This document shows, piece by piece, positions 46,601-55,622 of a stretch of DNA of 64,000 nucleotides. Below the pieces are notes generated by a model. That model saw only the letters and a list, made by a program, of their open reading frames with translations, did not search any database and was not told the DNA's origin. The stretch lies in contig CAJNDT010000968.1 in the NCBI GenBank assembly GCA_905221615.1, forward strand, positions 592,501 through 656,500. Direction: 5' to 3'. The DNA is from Symbiodinium sp. CCMP2592 (taxonomy: Eukaryota > Sar > Dinophyceae > Suessiales > Symbiodiniaceae). The translations under genes and the position numbers were made by a program. Position 1 is the first letter of the stretch. The number at the start of each line of letters is the position of its first letter.

Positions 46601-49600
46601 TCGGGTTCGGAACGAAATGATTTGAGGTCCAAGTCTGGTCAGGCCTGCGCCTTCGTCCGGTCTCTCGGCAGCCTGTTAATATACTAGCGAGAGAAATATT
46701 ATAAGGCACTGGTTTATTATTATATTTGAATAAAATGATGGATTATGAAAAGTATTTTTTGAGAATATAAACTATAGTATACAGGCCGTAAATAATGATT
46801 GCGGGTTTCCTTAGTTATAGATATAGTATAATCTGCCCCAAACCCTATTCCTATCACTAAGGCCCCGGTGGTACCCTTTAGCGCTTTGGCTTTTAGGCTT
46901 CCCCTGCTAACACCGAAACAGTAGGAAAACGTTCAACCTTGTTATTGGGGGGGCTCCTGTCGGAGGCTTCAAAAGGTGGCATGAAAGTAGGTGGGATAGT
47001 CGCAAATAAGAGTCCTGAAATAAGGGATCTTAATCCTACCTACCTTCATCCCACCTTTTGAGGCCTCCGATCCTGGCACTGGGGAACCTGGCAAATCCAT
47101 GAACCCTGAGCCCCAAACCCGAAGACCTAGGCTTCGACCCTAAATCCCATTCCCTAAATCCGAAGCCCCGAATCCCAGCCCTCAATGCCGGGCCCGAAGA
47201 ATTTCGGGTTCTCCTTAAAAGGTTCTATACAAGACTTCACAAGGCATCTATAGGGATTGGGCTTTAGAGGTTTAAGGCATCGGGATGTGTTTCGGGCTTA
47301 GGGTTCAGGGTTGTGGGGTTGTAGGGTTTGGGGTGTAGGGTTCAGGGTTTAAGGGTTTGTGGTTTGGGGCTTGGGGCTTGGGGATTCGATTCATGGGGCG
47401 TGTCGTCAGCACTTCGGCGTACCGTAGGGCTGCTTGGCAAGCTTCCTTCTTAATGTAAGCCCTGAGTTGTGACCATCTTATTTCTTTATTGTTTTGCTTT
47501 TGCGAACCTGAAAATGAGGATTACCAGTAGGTTTCTTGTCAAGGTCAGGCGGTTTGTTTACCAGGGGTCCAGCCTAGAGCCTCAAATAATGTGAGCAGGA
47601 TGAGTTTGGGGCTCAAGTTTCTGAGTTTATCAGAAGCTAGTATTATAGGGACCTTAATTGTTAGAGTGTGGCTTAGGGCTATGTGTAGTGCAAATACCAT
47701 AAAGGAACCCTGGAAAGGTCTGGGTTTGATGTCGAGGGACATGCAGTTTCGGAGTTTAGTCACTACTCAAAGTATTCAGATTGCGGAGGCTCCGAATCCC
47801 ATCATCCCTAAACCTTAAATCCTCAAATACATACCAATACTGTTGATGATATACATCCTGCATTACCTCAAGGACCCTTAACTATGGGAATTATGGTATG
47901 TTCCTTATAACGAGTAATGCAGGATGTAGATCATCAACCGGTTGATGATCTATATCCTGCATTACTCGTTACAAGGAACATACCATAATTCCCATAGTTA
48001 AGGGTCCTTAAGGTAATGCAGGATTTATATCATCAAAAGTACCATTTTGGGGGTTCCTTGCTATACTCATGGTATAATACACCCCAAACCCTATTCTAAT
48101 GACCAAGGCCCCTACGTTATACGGTTTAGGGCTTAGGGTCTCGGGTTGTAAGCCCTACCTTAACCCTGAATAACCTACCTTTTTAGGGTTCCTTATGATG
48201 AGTTCCTTATACAAGTCCTCGAAAATATAGGTTATTCCGGCTTAAGGTAGGGCTTAGGATTTGGAGGAGAGCCTGCTGTCTGGATGTTGAGTTTTTGAGG
48301 TATTCCAACTCCATTGAAGCCAGCAATGCCATTGCTGCCGGGGGCCTCTGCCAACAGAGTCTTGAAGCCTACACGTTCCTAAAGCCCTCACTTGAAACTT
48401 GAAGCTCTTTCAGTTTCGTGGCTTGGGAAGTTTGTTTGGCGAAGAGCCTGGTCGTTGGGGGGTGTGACCCTGATGTTTACTGTTTACTTGGCGATCCCGG
48501 TCGGTTCGAACCGAAAACAGTTCCGGCTTTCGGCATCCAACAGAAATCCACCAACTCGGAATACTAAAGCGGCTCAAGCCTGCCTATACTCGCCTGCCAA
48601 TGAACGCCCATGGCTCGACACCCGAAACGCTAGCCCCGTTTGACCTGTGGCAAATCCAAAACCTCGAATCAGAAATTTTGTTCTGCGAATCTCAAGGTTA
48701 CAATGATAAATGCAGCTCCGAAGTAGACGCCCTTCCGCCCTGGTTTGGAACAACTTTTGAGGTTCAATTTGTATGTTAAGTCTTGTTGAACTAGAACGCT
48801 TGCTCAGCCCTATTCAGGTGTTCAAGGTATACCCCACGACCTTAGCCTTTTTGTTGAACCTCCTATGCCCCAATCCATAGGGCCCTCAACAGGCTAGGAG
48901 CCCCGCCGTCCCGCAACTGACTGTACGATTTTTATGTTTACAGTTGGGGTTCAGGGCTTCTTTGAATTTGCCCAACGACCCTACAAAAGGAAGCACGGAA
49001 GACCCTTCTTACACGGATCTGCTTTCGAATGTTCCCTGCCTGACACCAATTTCGAGCGTTTCAGACAAGATGGTTTTGTTTTGGTGCGGGTAGCCTAATC
49101 CCAATAAACCCTAAATAATTAAGCACTTTTGCCCACGCATAGACTCCATATGCCATAAATCCCAGAAGCCTTAAACTCTATGAGCTCTAGAGGCGCTAAA
49201 CCCCACGCCAACCCTAAACCCTACACTAAATCTTAAAGAACACTCAAACCCACCAGCACAGCCCTCTTCATGGAACCCACCCTAAACCCTAAAACCCTAA
49301 ACTCCTAAAGCCCTGAACCCTACAAACCCTAAATCCTAAGCTAAGCCCTAAACCCTAAACCCCGATCATGTGAGGCCATGTCCCAGGGTTACGAGATAAG
49401 GCCAGGAGAAGGCGTGGTTTTTTCGGCCTTTGTGGGGTAGGGGTTTAGGGTTTAGGGGTCTAGGGTTTAGGGGTTTAGGGTTTAGGCTTGTTGGGGTTTA
49501 GGATTCTGGGTTTGGGGTTCAGGGCCATCTTAGCGTTGAAGTTGCAGCGATTTGGTGTCGACTGAGTGGTGTTGGTCTCAGAACTGTGATGCAAGCAGTT

Positions 49601-50207
49601 GGATGCTCGGTTGTCGAATTCAATTCAAGGTGTAGGTGGGGTCAAAGTGTCTTTTGTTGTATTGCAAGCGTCATCAAGTGCGAGCACTACCTGCGAATTG
49701 CTGCAAAGCCCTGTGTAAAATGTGTCGAGACCCTACAAAGAAGTGCTGTAGATTTCAGTAGGTGGTACGCTTCTATACTCCTGATGTAGAGTCCTCACAA
49801 GACAAGAAGACGGTTTCGTATTCCCTGGGTGCGGATCGGAGTGCCGAAGACGAGGCCGCAAGCAGTGGTTGCTCTGCTTCGTTCCCGGAGGGTTCATACA
49901 GCATTTGGGTTTAAGGTTTGGGGTATTCAGGGGTAATACAAGCATCAAGTATGAGAAACTGACCCTAAAATCCTGAACCTTGAACACTAATTTCGCAACC
50001 CGTTTGCCCACTCGGAAGTTTCATTTTACATCTGAACTACCAGCTGCACATACGGGCTGAAGAACATTGGATTCTCGAATATACGGTAAGGAACAAGAAC
50101 CGCGAATACAGGTTCTTTAGGGTCGGAGGTAGAACCGCAAACCGTTTCAAACGTCATCCTGGGCAGGCAACATCATCGTGAAGCTCGCCGACGGTCCCGA
50201 CGGCAAG
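31863..50207 (+). CDS. Split gene for a two-RRM RNA-binding protein
   Basis: Exons join in frame: ~31863-31919, 32423-32479, 33422-33450, 34529-34571, then (linker) 38783-38827, 40515-40583, (RRM2) 41817-41846, 43021-43070, 44396-44431, 46634-46659, 48300-48343, 50167-50207. RRM1: RNP2 KLFVAKMPE, helix [32 protein letters not shown]1 [15 protein letters not shown] Gly-rich linker follows ([11 protein letters not shown] and [14 protein letters not shown]). RRM2: RNP2 KLYVGNLPG, helix [31 protein letters not shown]1 SGQACAFVR, helix [13 protein letters not shown], strand [12 protein letters not shown] proteins bind single-stranded RNA, typically in splicing or mRNA control. The C-terminal part of RRM1, 5' exons and the 3' end are unresolved (36416 may continue RRM1 with AARSAQS). 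Donors are mostly GC, plus GT and one GA. Introns run 0.5-4 kb, most with hairpin elements. Confidence 0.82.
32423..32479 (+). CDS. RRM1 exon, first helix
   Basis: Follows GAGCTGCAG. Encodes [19 protein letters not shown] and ends at a GC donor (32480). The next exon, 33422-33450 after CGTGCAG, continues [10 protein letters not shown] and ends at another GC donor. Confidence 0.8.
32729..32843. repeat. Palindromic element family G, copy 1
   Basis: CCCTAAGGGTCCATGTACCC and GGGTACATGGACTCTTGGGG arms, continuing inward as AAATAGTGTATACTT / AAGTATATACTATTT. Directly abuts a family A element (32841-32944). Copies: 50467-50559 and a diverged one at 40164-40258. Confidence 0.9.
32841..32944. repeat. 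Palindromic element family A, copy 4
   Basis: TATAGTCTCCATTGCACTTC and AGGAACAATAATGGAGCCTATA arms with TTTTTTGGGG and its loose complement inside. More diverged than the others. Confidence 0.7.
33605..33712. repeat. Interspersed repeat family T, copy 1
   Basis: AAGTACCTACTTAGTAGAAAG to TTGGGTAAGTACCCCCC. Other copies are at 39407-39490 and 42053-42118, sharing the start (GTACCTACA) and the end (TTTGGGTAAG-ATCC). Confidence 0.7.
34299..34386. repeat. Palindromic element family E, copy 2
   Basis: CTTTGGCTAGTAGGGAATGG and CCATTCCCTACCAACCAAAG arms; reverse orientation of 22952-23042. Confidence 0.9.
34529..34571 (+). CDS. RRM1 exon with RNP1
   Basis: Follows CTATCAG. Completes an Arg codon with the previous exon, then reads [21 protein letters not shown] is the RNP1 octamer region. 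GC donor at 34572. Confidence 0.85.
34759..34862. repeat. Palindromic element family F, copy 2
   Basis: GGGCAGTTGTCAAAATTCTG and TGGACAACCACCC ends with GGTCCCTTTTTGGG / CCAAAACGGGACC inside; GTACGGCACCTA is shared with copies 3 and 4. Confidence 0.85.
35123..35605 (+). CDS. Lys-rich ORF, possible exon or nested gene
   Basis: Open for ~160 codons. The likely coding part runs from about 35160 ([17 protein letters not shown]) through a Lys/Ala/Glu-rich helical stretch ([37 protein letters not shown]) to [15 protein letters not shown] and a TAG. It is the longest non-repetitive frame in this part of the window. It lies inside the span of the RRM gene between RRM1 and the Gly-rich linker, so it may be an inter-RRM exon read past its donor. 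No domain recognised. Confidence 0.45.
   Translation: MHIQQIPPTTHQSYTVVSPQSTGGETSLKKPCFDVTKHVASLAAAEKDAKRQRDKEAKPAAAHHMATMKKMNQEKADGSDLRAIFRLAEDKLTTMKVVKSNTIASDADLSTSSVLREFGQCGVPPSPYELWQSQSSQPRAVGEPAVGVPGLSNRETQVTT
35742..35840. repeat. Palindromic element family I, copy 1
   Basis: CTCATATTCTACCATTATGGA and TCCATAATGGTAGTATATCAGGAG arms. The interior GAATTAGGTCCCCCAAAGCC is shared with copy 2 at 36607-36705, whose outer stem (GGTCCATATGTACTA / GTGTATATGGACC) differs in sequence but still pairs. Confidence 0.88.
36288..36392. repeat. Family A, copy 5, degenerate
   Basis: Left arm CTAGAGTCTCCATTGTAGTTCC is intact; the right arm is eroded to AATAATGATAACTAGGTGCTCC. Confidence 0.6.
36607..36705. 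repeat. Palindromic element family I, copy 2
   Basis: See copy 1 at 35742-35840. Middle pairs CCCCCAGAACC with GGTCTTCTGGGG. Confidence 0.88.
38208..38292. repeat. Palindromic element family A, copy 6
   Basis: GCCCCATAGTAGTTCCTTTT and AAAAAGGAACTACTCTGGCGC arms, with GGGGATTAG / GAACCCC inside. Confidence 0.9.
38635..38757. repeat. Palindromic element family L, copy 1
   Basis: CGAGGATGCCCAGTA and TACTGGGCATCCTCG are perfect outer arms. CCCTTATTCCCTTTTTG and CAAAAAGGGAGCCCC lie inside. Copy 2 at 44746-44875 shares the inner stem but has different, still paired, outer arms. Confidence 0.85.
38783..40583 (+). CDS. Glycine-rich linker exons
   Basis: Exons 38783-38827 ([14 protein letters not shown]) and 40515-40583 ([14 protein letters not shown], then GGKDGGVP) are joined by a GC donor at 38828 and an AG at 40513-40514, splitting a Gly codon. 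Gly/Asn/Phe-rich linkers are common in hnRNP-type proteins. Confidence 0.75.
40164..40258. repeat. Family G, copy 2, diverged
   Basis: Right arm (CATACTGTTTGGGTACATGG) is close to the other copies; left arm is eroded. Confidence 0.6.
40600..40831. repeat. Family K element invaded by a TA/TATG microsatellite
   Basis: AAAGGGGCCTAACTACC at the left and GGGCCCCAAACCCGATTCTA to TTAAAGGCCCCTATATT at the right are the usual family K ends. The centre is ~170 bp of TA, TTTATA, GTATAT repeats (about 40619-40788), replacing the normal ~30 bp. Confidence 0.85.
41096..41198. repeat. Family H, copy 2
   Basis: GCTTGGTAGCCGAGTGAGTA to TTTTGGGGCTTATGACTCAGC. Same order of blocks as 24970-25079. Confidence 0.7.
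41817..43070 (+). CDS. RRM2 exons, RNP2 and first helix
   Basis: Exon 41817-41846 encodes TKLYVGNLP (RNP2) and ends at a GC donor. Exon 43021-43070 after GTCGCGCAG encodes [16 protein letters not shown] and ends at a GT donor. Spliced, these read as a textbook RRM start. Confidence 0.85.
42396..42508. repeat. Palindromic element family F, copy 3
   Basis: ATCTGGGTGGTTGTCAAAAT and ATTGACAACCCATCTAGA outer arms; inner TAGGGTCCCTTTTTTGGGTA / TACCCAAAAAGGGACCCTA is a perfect stem apart from one base. Best preserved copy of the family. Confidence 0.92.
42829..42977. repeat. Family K, copy with internal duplication
   Basis: TATAGGGGCCAAAAAAGC at the left and AAAAAGGCCCCTACATC at the right. GGGGTTCCTTGNTATGATTATA and ACTGGGCCC occur twice in tandem inside. 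Confidence 0.75.
43190..43920. repeat. Decayed microsatellite block
   Basis: Two textures: 43190-43640 is dominated by TGTATG/CATGTA permutations, and 43640-43910 by GTATAGT and ACAGTACAGC permutations. Frames on both strands are open by composition only. The next ~300 bp to 44215 has no feature I can name. Confidence 0.75.
44262..44359. repeat. Palindromic element family B, copy 4
   Basis: GGGGCCCCCACCCTGCAATA and TATTACAGGGTGGGGGCCC arms around AGGGCCCTGTGACATTC. It lies ~36 bp before the RRM2 exon at 44396. Confidence 0.88.
44396..48343 (+). CDS. RRM2 exons, strand 2 to second helix
   Basis: 44396-44431 ([14 protein letters not shown] donor; a GT at 44445 is an alternative), 46634-46659 ([12 protein letters not shown]1, GT donor) and 48300-48343 ([15 protein letters not shown] donor). 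Phases match at each join, including a split Arg codon between 46659 and 48300. Confidence 0.8.
44746..44875. repeat. Palindromic element family L, copy 2
   Basis: Outer arms CCTACTAGGACCCAGAGTA / TACTCTTGGGTCTAGG; inner TTGTTCCCTTTTTTAGGG / AAAAAGGGCACCCTTTTTG. CCCAACACACCTA occurs on both sides (about 44745-44757 and 44868-44880), a probable target duplication. Confidence 0.85.
44982..45077. repeat. Palindromic element family A, copy 7
   Basis: TACCCAGAGGCCCCAAAGTA and TACTTTGGGGACTTTGGGTA outer arms; GTTCCTTTTTGGGGATT / AACCCCAAAAAGGAAC inner stem. The best preserved copy. Confidence 0.93.
45384..45642 (+). CDS. Trp/Arg-rich ORF, possible exon
   Basis: From the ATG at 45384: [20 protein letters not shown], then [15 protein letters not shown], an Ala run from [26 protein letters not shown] and a Gly/Arg-rich end before TGA. 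Coding-like composition, but the opposite strand is also open. It sits inside the RRM gene span (between exons 44431 and 46634), so it is either spurious, a retained exon or a nested gene. Confidence 0.3.
46770..46866. repeat. Family K, diverged copy
   Basis: GCGGGTTTCCTTAGTTATAG, then CTGCCCCAAACCCTATTCCT and ACTAAGGCCCC at the right. Confidence 0.6.
46966..47076. repeat. Palindromic element family N, single copy
   Basis: GGAGGCTTCAAAAGGTGGCAT and ATCCCACCTTTTGAGGCCTCC arms, then GAAAGTAGGTGGGA / CCTACCTACCTTCATC inward. Confidence 0.85.
47840..48036. repeat. Two family D elements head to head, a ~195 bp palindrome
   Basis: Copy 3 (47840-47940) and copy 4 (47941-48036) are mirror images meeting at CATCAACCGGTTGATG. 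Each is itself a hairpin with CCTGCATTAC / GTAATGCAGG stems. A family K element follows immediately (48043-48118). Confidence 0.93.
48157..48252. repeat. Palindromic element family O, single copy
   Basis: AAGCCCTACCTTAACCCTGA and TTAAGGTAGGGCTTA arms, with ATAACCTACCTTTT / AAAATATAGGTTAT inside. Confidence 0.85.
49801..49905 (+). other. Exon-like segment inside the RRM gene span
   Basis: Following CACAAG, it reads [20 protein letters not shown], then [15 protein letters not shown]. It would interrupt RRM2 between its second helix and last strand, so it is probably not constitutive. Other frames are open too. Confidence 0.25.
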
Positions 50208-50466
50208 GCAGTGTTAGAGATAGTCTCAGGCTTTGGGAACAAGAAGGATTGAACCATGTACATGGGGTTTAGGGTTTAGGGGGTGCGTTGTGGTTTGGAC
50301 ACTTATACTTTTTAGTTTGACCATATGAAGAACTCTTCAACTCTCTCTGTCTGTCTTTCCACGTACTTCCAGCATTCAGTCAATCAGCTAATCAAGGAAT
50401 GTATCCATACTCGATGCATCGATCCATGGATCTGTCGCTTGCTCGATCTTTCTATCTATCTATCCA

Positions 50467-50559
50467 TCCCTAAGGGTCCAAGTATCAGTACAGTATATAC
50501 CGTGGGGCTTTACATATCTACTCAGAGCCTACTATATCCATACTTGGACCCTTGGGGTA
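50467..50559. repeat. Palindromic element family G, copy 3
   Basis: CCCTAAGGGTCCAAGTATCA and ATACTTGGACCCTTGGGGTA arms. It is inserted in a CTAT-rich microsatellite (CTATCTATCC before, CTATCTGTC after). Confidence 0.88.
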
Positions 50560-53500
50560 GCTATCTGTCTATCTGTCAACCCCCCATCTGTTTATCTATA
50601 TGTGTGTCTGCTTAGTTTTCTCCTGTGCCACTTGTACGAAGAATTGGGTTTGCATGTGCAGGGCTTTGGGTTTGAGATTCAGAGCTCAGGCAATGTGTTG
50701 AACGAGACAAATAGGTCAGATTTACTGTTGAGGGCTTGGGGGCTTAGCTGTCAAGTTTACCGTAAGCGGCAATGCAACAAGTTCTCAAGTCTATGAGCTG
50801 GAGCCTACAAACCCACCTGAGGGCTTTGGGGGTAAGCAAATTACCCCCCCCCCCCTAATATAGACTTCATCTGCGTTGTGATTCAGATTGTAGGGATTCC
50901 GTTTAAAGGAGCCTGGATTGTTGGCCTTGTCTACACTCTCCGCAATTATTGCCTGAGCCCCCCAACAACCAAGCCCTAAGCCCAAAACCCACAGCTGTAC
51001 CTATGCTTTCTTATCCCAGACTCGGCTTACGCCGAAGATACGGCAGCAGGATCCTTGTTCCTAGCATGGGTCCGTATACCTAAAATAGTAGCAAATATCG
51101 TGCTAGTATAGTAAGTACTGATAACCATAATCATGGTAATAAAACGGCTAACAATGTATAACAATTTCAATACCTTAGTATATACCTGGGCCAAAATTCA
51201 CAGTGCGGGAATCCCTCGACAGGCATACAGGCTCCTAGGGTTTTGAGAACCGGAAATCACCGGCCAGACTCGCGAAGGGATGATTGAATTCTGCAGTGTT
51301 GGTGAGTTTCTCAGGTTCCCCGATTCCCCCGTTAGGTGCAAGCATACGTAGGTACTCTACCCCTAAACCGTAAACCCCTAAACCCTAAACCCAGACTCGG
51401 AACTTGGCCATCGAAAGCCCGTGGAGCCAAAAGCCAGTCCCCCCCCCAAAGCGTTGGAGCAAATTCCCTGCCAGGGCAGCAAGGGGCGGCCCGGTCCGTA
51501 CTAGCTTGGCACACTGAGCCTTGCACGAAGTCTCATCCGCCTCCCTGCTTGCTCTGGTGATCGCCCTGGGGGGGCGTGGAGAACATAAATCATACACCTT
51601 ATACGGCCGTATAAGTCACAAACCTTACACCCTGAACCCCTACATACACTACGCCACGAAGCCATATGACGAAACGTAGAGTTCGCAATACGTATACATG
51701 TTATTGTGGACTAAAACCCAAAACCTAATTATTTATGATTGCTGTTTTCCCTGCATTGGATTGCCTAGAATTCAGGGCTTCTTGCTGTGGGGGGATTGGG
51801 TTTGAGAGCACCTGTAGATTGATAACGTAGCTGGCATTTCCAGATTCAGCGCTCGATGGAGCAGTGAAAATCGGCAACAAAAGAGATTATGAACCAAAAA
51901 GCAACTCATAGCAGCATCTTGGCAAAATTGCGAAATAGGTATGACTTTGGGATGCTGTGGAGCTTCAGGAGATTGTTTAGGGCTGAGCTCAATAAATGGA
52001 ATACGGTTTTGTGGTATTCGCATTCCGAGTACAATGATACAGGTAAACTTAAGACTGTCCTGAAAGTGATTATTTTGGCTTCTGCATACAGATGATGCGT
52101 TTGCCCGGCATGGTTGAAGTCTACTATTGCCTTAGATAGCCAATGGGAGAACTGTGAACTATTTGGCAGGATGTGTGTGGTCTATCTAACAAAGCTTGAA
52201 TTTTTGGGCCCGGTTATTGCAGAAGAGAATGCATTGTACATTTATTTGGGGTCTGCGCCAGAGGCGGCACAAGAACAGCAGATGTTGTATGGACAGCTGG
52301 ACAAACATGTCTGCGTCCAGTGCCTCTAGGCTGCAAGGCCGGGAAGCAGCAACCTAGCATCAGAGGAGTCACAACATGCTTACACCGATTAGGGTTACGG
52401 TTAAATACGGGGTGTTGCGTTTCATCGAAAATTTGTGCTCCTTCCCCTTTGTATAAATCGACGTGGCGCGCAGCAGCTCTGATTTTGTCGATGGCGCCAT
52501 CCGGCAGCGCGTTTCAGTTGAGGCCGCAGCGGAAGCGTTGCGCGGCCAAAACGGAGGACCTCTGTTCCCTGAGGTCCAGACGAGCCAAGTACGGCGGAAC
52601 CTCACAGACCCAACCAACCGCAGCAACCCGAAGAACGCCGTCCACCTATAGCTACTATAGCCCTTTTCTCTGCATGACCTTCAGTGAGGGTGGATTCCCT
52701 GTATATAGTTCTTTTACCGTAGGAGGTGGGAGGTGATCAATCCATCCTCATGTCCAACCTAGGCTGTCAGCAGCTGGATGATCAATTTCCGACACTAAGA
52801 AGGAGCCCGGCTTACACCGAATTTCAGCATTTAGACCCGTGATTTAAACCCCCCCTTCGATTACAATTACAGAGCCCGAGGAACTTGCGAGTTTCTTAGT
52901 CTGGTTTACATTTTTCCTGGCACTGCTTTGGTAGAAGCGGTTGTGAGTGCAGATGGAAGTTGATAACCACATACAGTTAAACTAGATCGTAGCCACAATT
53001 ACATACCCGAGAAAACTCCCAACACGCCAATGAAACCCGTTGCGAAACCTTACTTCCACGGCATTCTTCTAATCATGACGGAATTAGAACGGCTGATTCC
53101 CAGATACACATCCTCTGCCCAAGGCTTTGGGTCAAAAGTGTAGGGTCAAGGACCTGTACCTTGAATCCAATACCCCAAAGCTTAAACTCTCAGTCTCTTG
53201 ACTCTGTCTATACACACTCGAAAGATCTAATCCACCGCAGTCCAACCACCCCAAAAGCTCTCGTCCAAAAACATATCCCTATCCCAAGGTACCAGATGGC
53301 TTAGTAGCTGAGTAGATAACCTTTAGCCTTTTGGGGTTTATAATATACCCTACCATTGGGCTTAACCTTCTTTGGGCTAGGGTTCTCAGCGCCTAAGTCA
53401 TATGCTCCCCCGCAGAAATTGTAAAATCTAGTACATTGCTGCTATCCGAGTTCCGAAAGATACTCTTGGGCCCGCCAGGCCGCACGAAAGAAAACAAAGT

Positions 53501-54501
53501 TTGGGTTTTAGGGCTTAGGATTTAGGCAAACGCACATCGCGAATTCTTTGACAGACCGGATTTCCCTCGGCCCTAATGCCTATTACCCTATTTGCCCGAA
53601 AGCCCAAGGACCCAAGCCTCAAGCCTAAAGCCTAAACCGGACTCAAGCCGAACCCCTAAAAGCCTAAACCGCCCGGTGTTCGTCTCTACCTCCCGGTGTG
53701 TCGAAGACCGAGCTCTCTCAGCTGGATCTCTCGTACAAAGTGGGTTCAGGGATTCTTGAGTTAGGGACTTTTGGGTTTAGCTTTTAGGTTTTTAGCGGTT
53801 TCTACTATACTCAGGAGTCGGAGTTTGGTTTTCAAGTTTGAGGTTTCGGATTTCGGAAATGGGGTCTCGGCTTGACCACGATAGGCTGATAGGCTTAGCA
53901 TTTGCGTGTGTAGGGCTCACAGGATTCTGGTTTACTGACGGCACTAGATGTTGCGGCTTGCAAAGAGGGGGTGGTTCGGTGTTTTCGGGATGCCAGCGGT
54001 ATACGGATTGAGCGTGGGCTCGGGTTTGATGACACGTGTATGTGATAACGCTTTGGTTCTGATATTGCGAAGATGGTCAAACTGTTGTCGTCATCAGTAG
54101 TCTCACTGCTCCTAAGCCGAAAACCCTGAACCTAAGCCCTACTGGGAGTAGAGCATGGTTCAATAGCACGACTCCGCCATCAAACAGGCAAGCCTCATCC
54201 AGCAAGAAAGGTGTTTAGGGTTCAGGGTTTACGGCTCTTCCCATGTGTCCTGAAAGCTTGTTTAGGGTTTCAGGAGCAAGGCGAGGGTGCAGGCTTTGGA
54301 TTGATGTGAAGGGTCGAGGGTTTATGGTTCGGAATCTTGTTTAGATTGCAGGGGTTCTGACTCACAGGATGTCGGGGTTGATGTCGAGTGTGGGGCTGTT
54401 ACGAGGTTAGAGAGCGAGAAGAAGTTTCATCTCGAAGTATTCTGGTGTATGTAGACATATATGTCAATGTAGGGATACATACATACGCAGATTATACGTG
54501 T

Positions 54502-54533
<32 letters not shown>

Positions 54534-55200
54534 TATGCATATATACAAACACGGATGTGTGTCGGTAGCCATGCAGGTACGAACCAGGATGAAGTATGAG
54601 ATACGCCACATTCTAGTACTCAAGCACCTATGTTCTACAGCAGTGGTGCAACAGCTTTGGCCTCGAAGCGAAACTCCTTTGGCCAAAAGTGGCAGAGGAC
54701 TGAAATTCCATGAAAACCTAAAGCAGGAGCCCTAAACCTCACATCGATTTGCCTTGCAGCCTGAGCATCTGAAGCACAAGACAGCATCTCGGGAGGGGAG
54801 GGAGGGCCGACATCAGGCATCTGCAACTTCGAACGAACATCCTCGTAGCTTCATCCTTTGGCTGTCGTGTTTACAGCGTTTGTCACTTAGGGTAGAAGGT
54901 TTAGGCCAGGTTGAGAGCGGAAGGAAGCGAGTCTTGTGCAGCTTAGACATAGGTAAACCGTAGGCCCAAGGGCTCCTTATTCCTGATTGGGTATGGATTC
55001 AGGGTTTGGGGTTACAACGGCTTGCTGGGTTCCACATGGTTGGTTGGTTTATCAGTCCAGTGCCGAAACCCTTAAATCTCTAACCCAGAACCCCGACACC
55101 TAAAACGTCGAATCCACATTTTAAATGTAGTAACCTAAATAGTAGGATCCTGATTATACGGACCCCCCCAAAAAATAGGAAATTACCTTTAATTGTCGGA
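50560..55200. other. Region with weak exon candidates only
   Basis: Holds a family H copy (53298-53400), a TA microsatellite (54503-54532) and telomere-like tracts. Segments with some coding character: 52450-52650 (two open frames, one reading MAPSGSAFQLRPQRKRCAAK, the other VSVEAAAEALRGQNGGPLFP), 53690-53742 (GVSKTELSQLDLSYKVG), 54140-54215 and 54757-54840 after TTGCAG (PEHLKHKTASREGREG). I cannot connect them with confidence to the RRM gene. Confidence 0.4.
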
Positions 55201-55215
55201 AACCCCCATGTCGCG
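55128..55215. repeat. Family M, copy 3, inverted
   Basis: ACCTAAATAGTAGGATCC near the left and GTCGGAAACCCCCATGTCGC at the right correspond to the complement of parts of copies 1 and 2. Confidence 0.65.
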
Positions 55216-55339
55216 ACGCCATCGTGGCCTGCCAGCGGCGCTGGCCTTCGCTACCGGCGGAGCGCTTTGGGGGCGCTGTCTGCTGGTCCGGAGCATAGGA
55301 ATTCCACGGTTCTCGGTGTTTTGCATGGGTTAATTGAAA
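55208..55339 (+). CDS. Possible first exon with hydrophobic N-terminus
   Basis: ATG at 55208 gives MSRRHRGLPAALAFATGGAL, then WGRCLLVRS. The basic start plus hydrophobic stretch resembles a signal peptide or anchor. It stops ~44 codons in and is adjacent to a family M repeat, so it may be coincidental. Confidence 0.3.
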
Positions 55340-55622
55340 GTTCGTTTTGGGATCTACAAGAGGGCTGTATGGGCTTCGGGTTTGAAAGTTTAAGGCTTAG
55401 GGTCTGCTGTTTTTAAGGGGTCCCTTATGGCCGCTTTCTTCCACGGCTCGACTGTGCAAGCTGAAAGAGTTGGGAACTGCAGCTGTCGTAACCTCACAAC
55501 TGTAGATATTAGAGATTCGGCCAACACATCAGCGGCCTAAGCGCATGTATATCATAACCACAGAGCAACGAAGGCAATTAGCGGTGTAGCATCAAGCACT
55601 GATTTGCATCTACTGAGCACAG

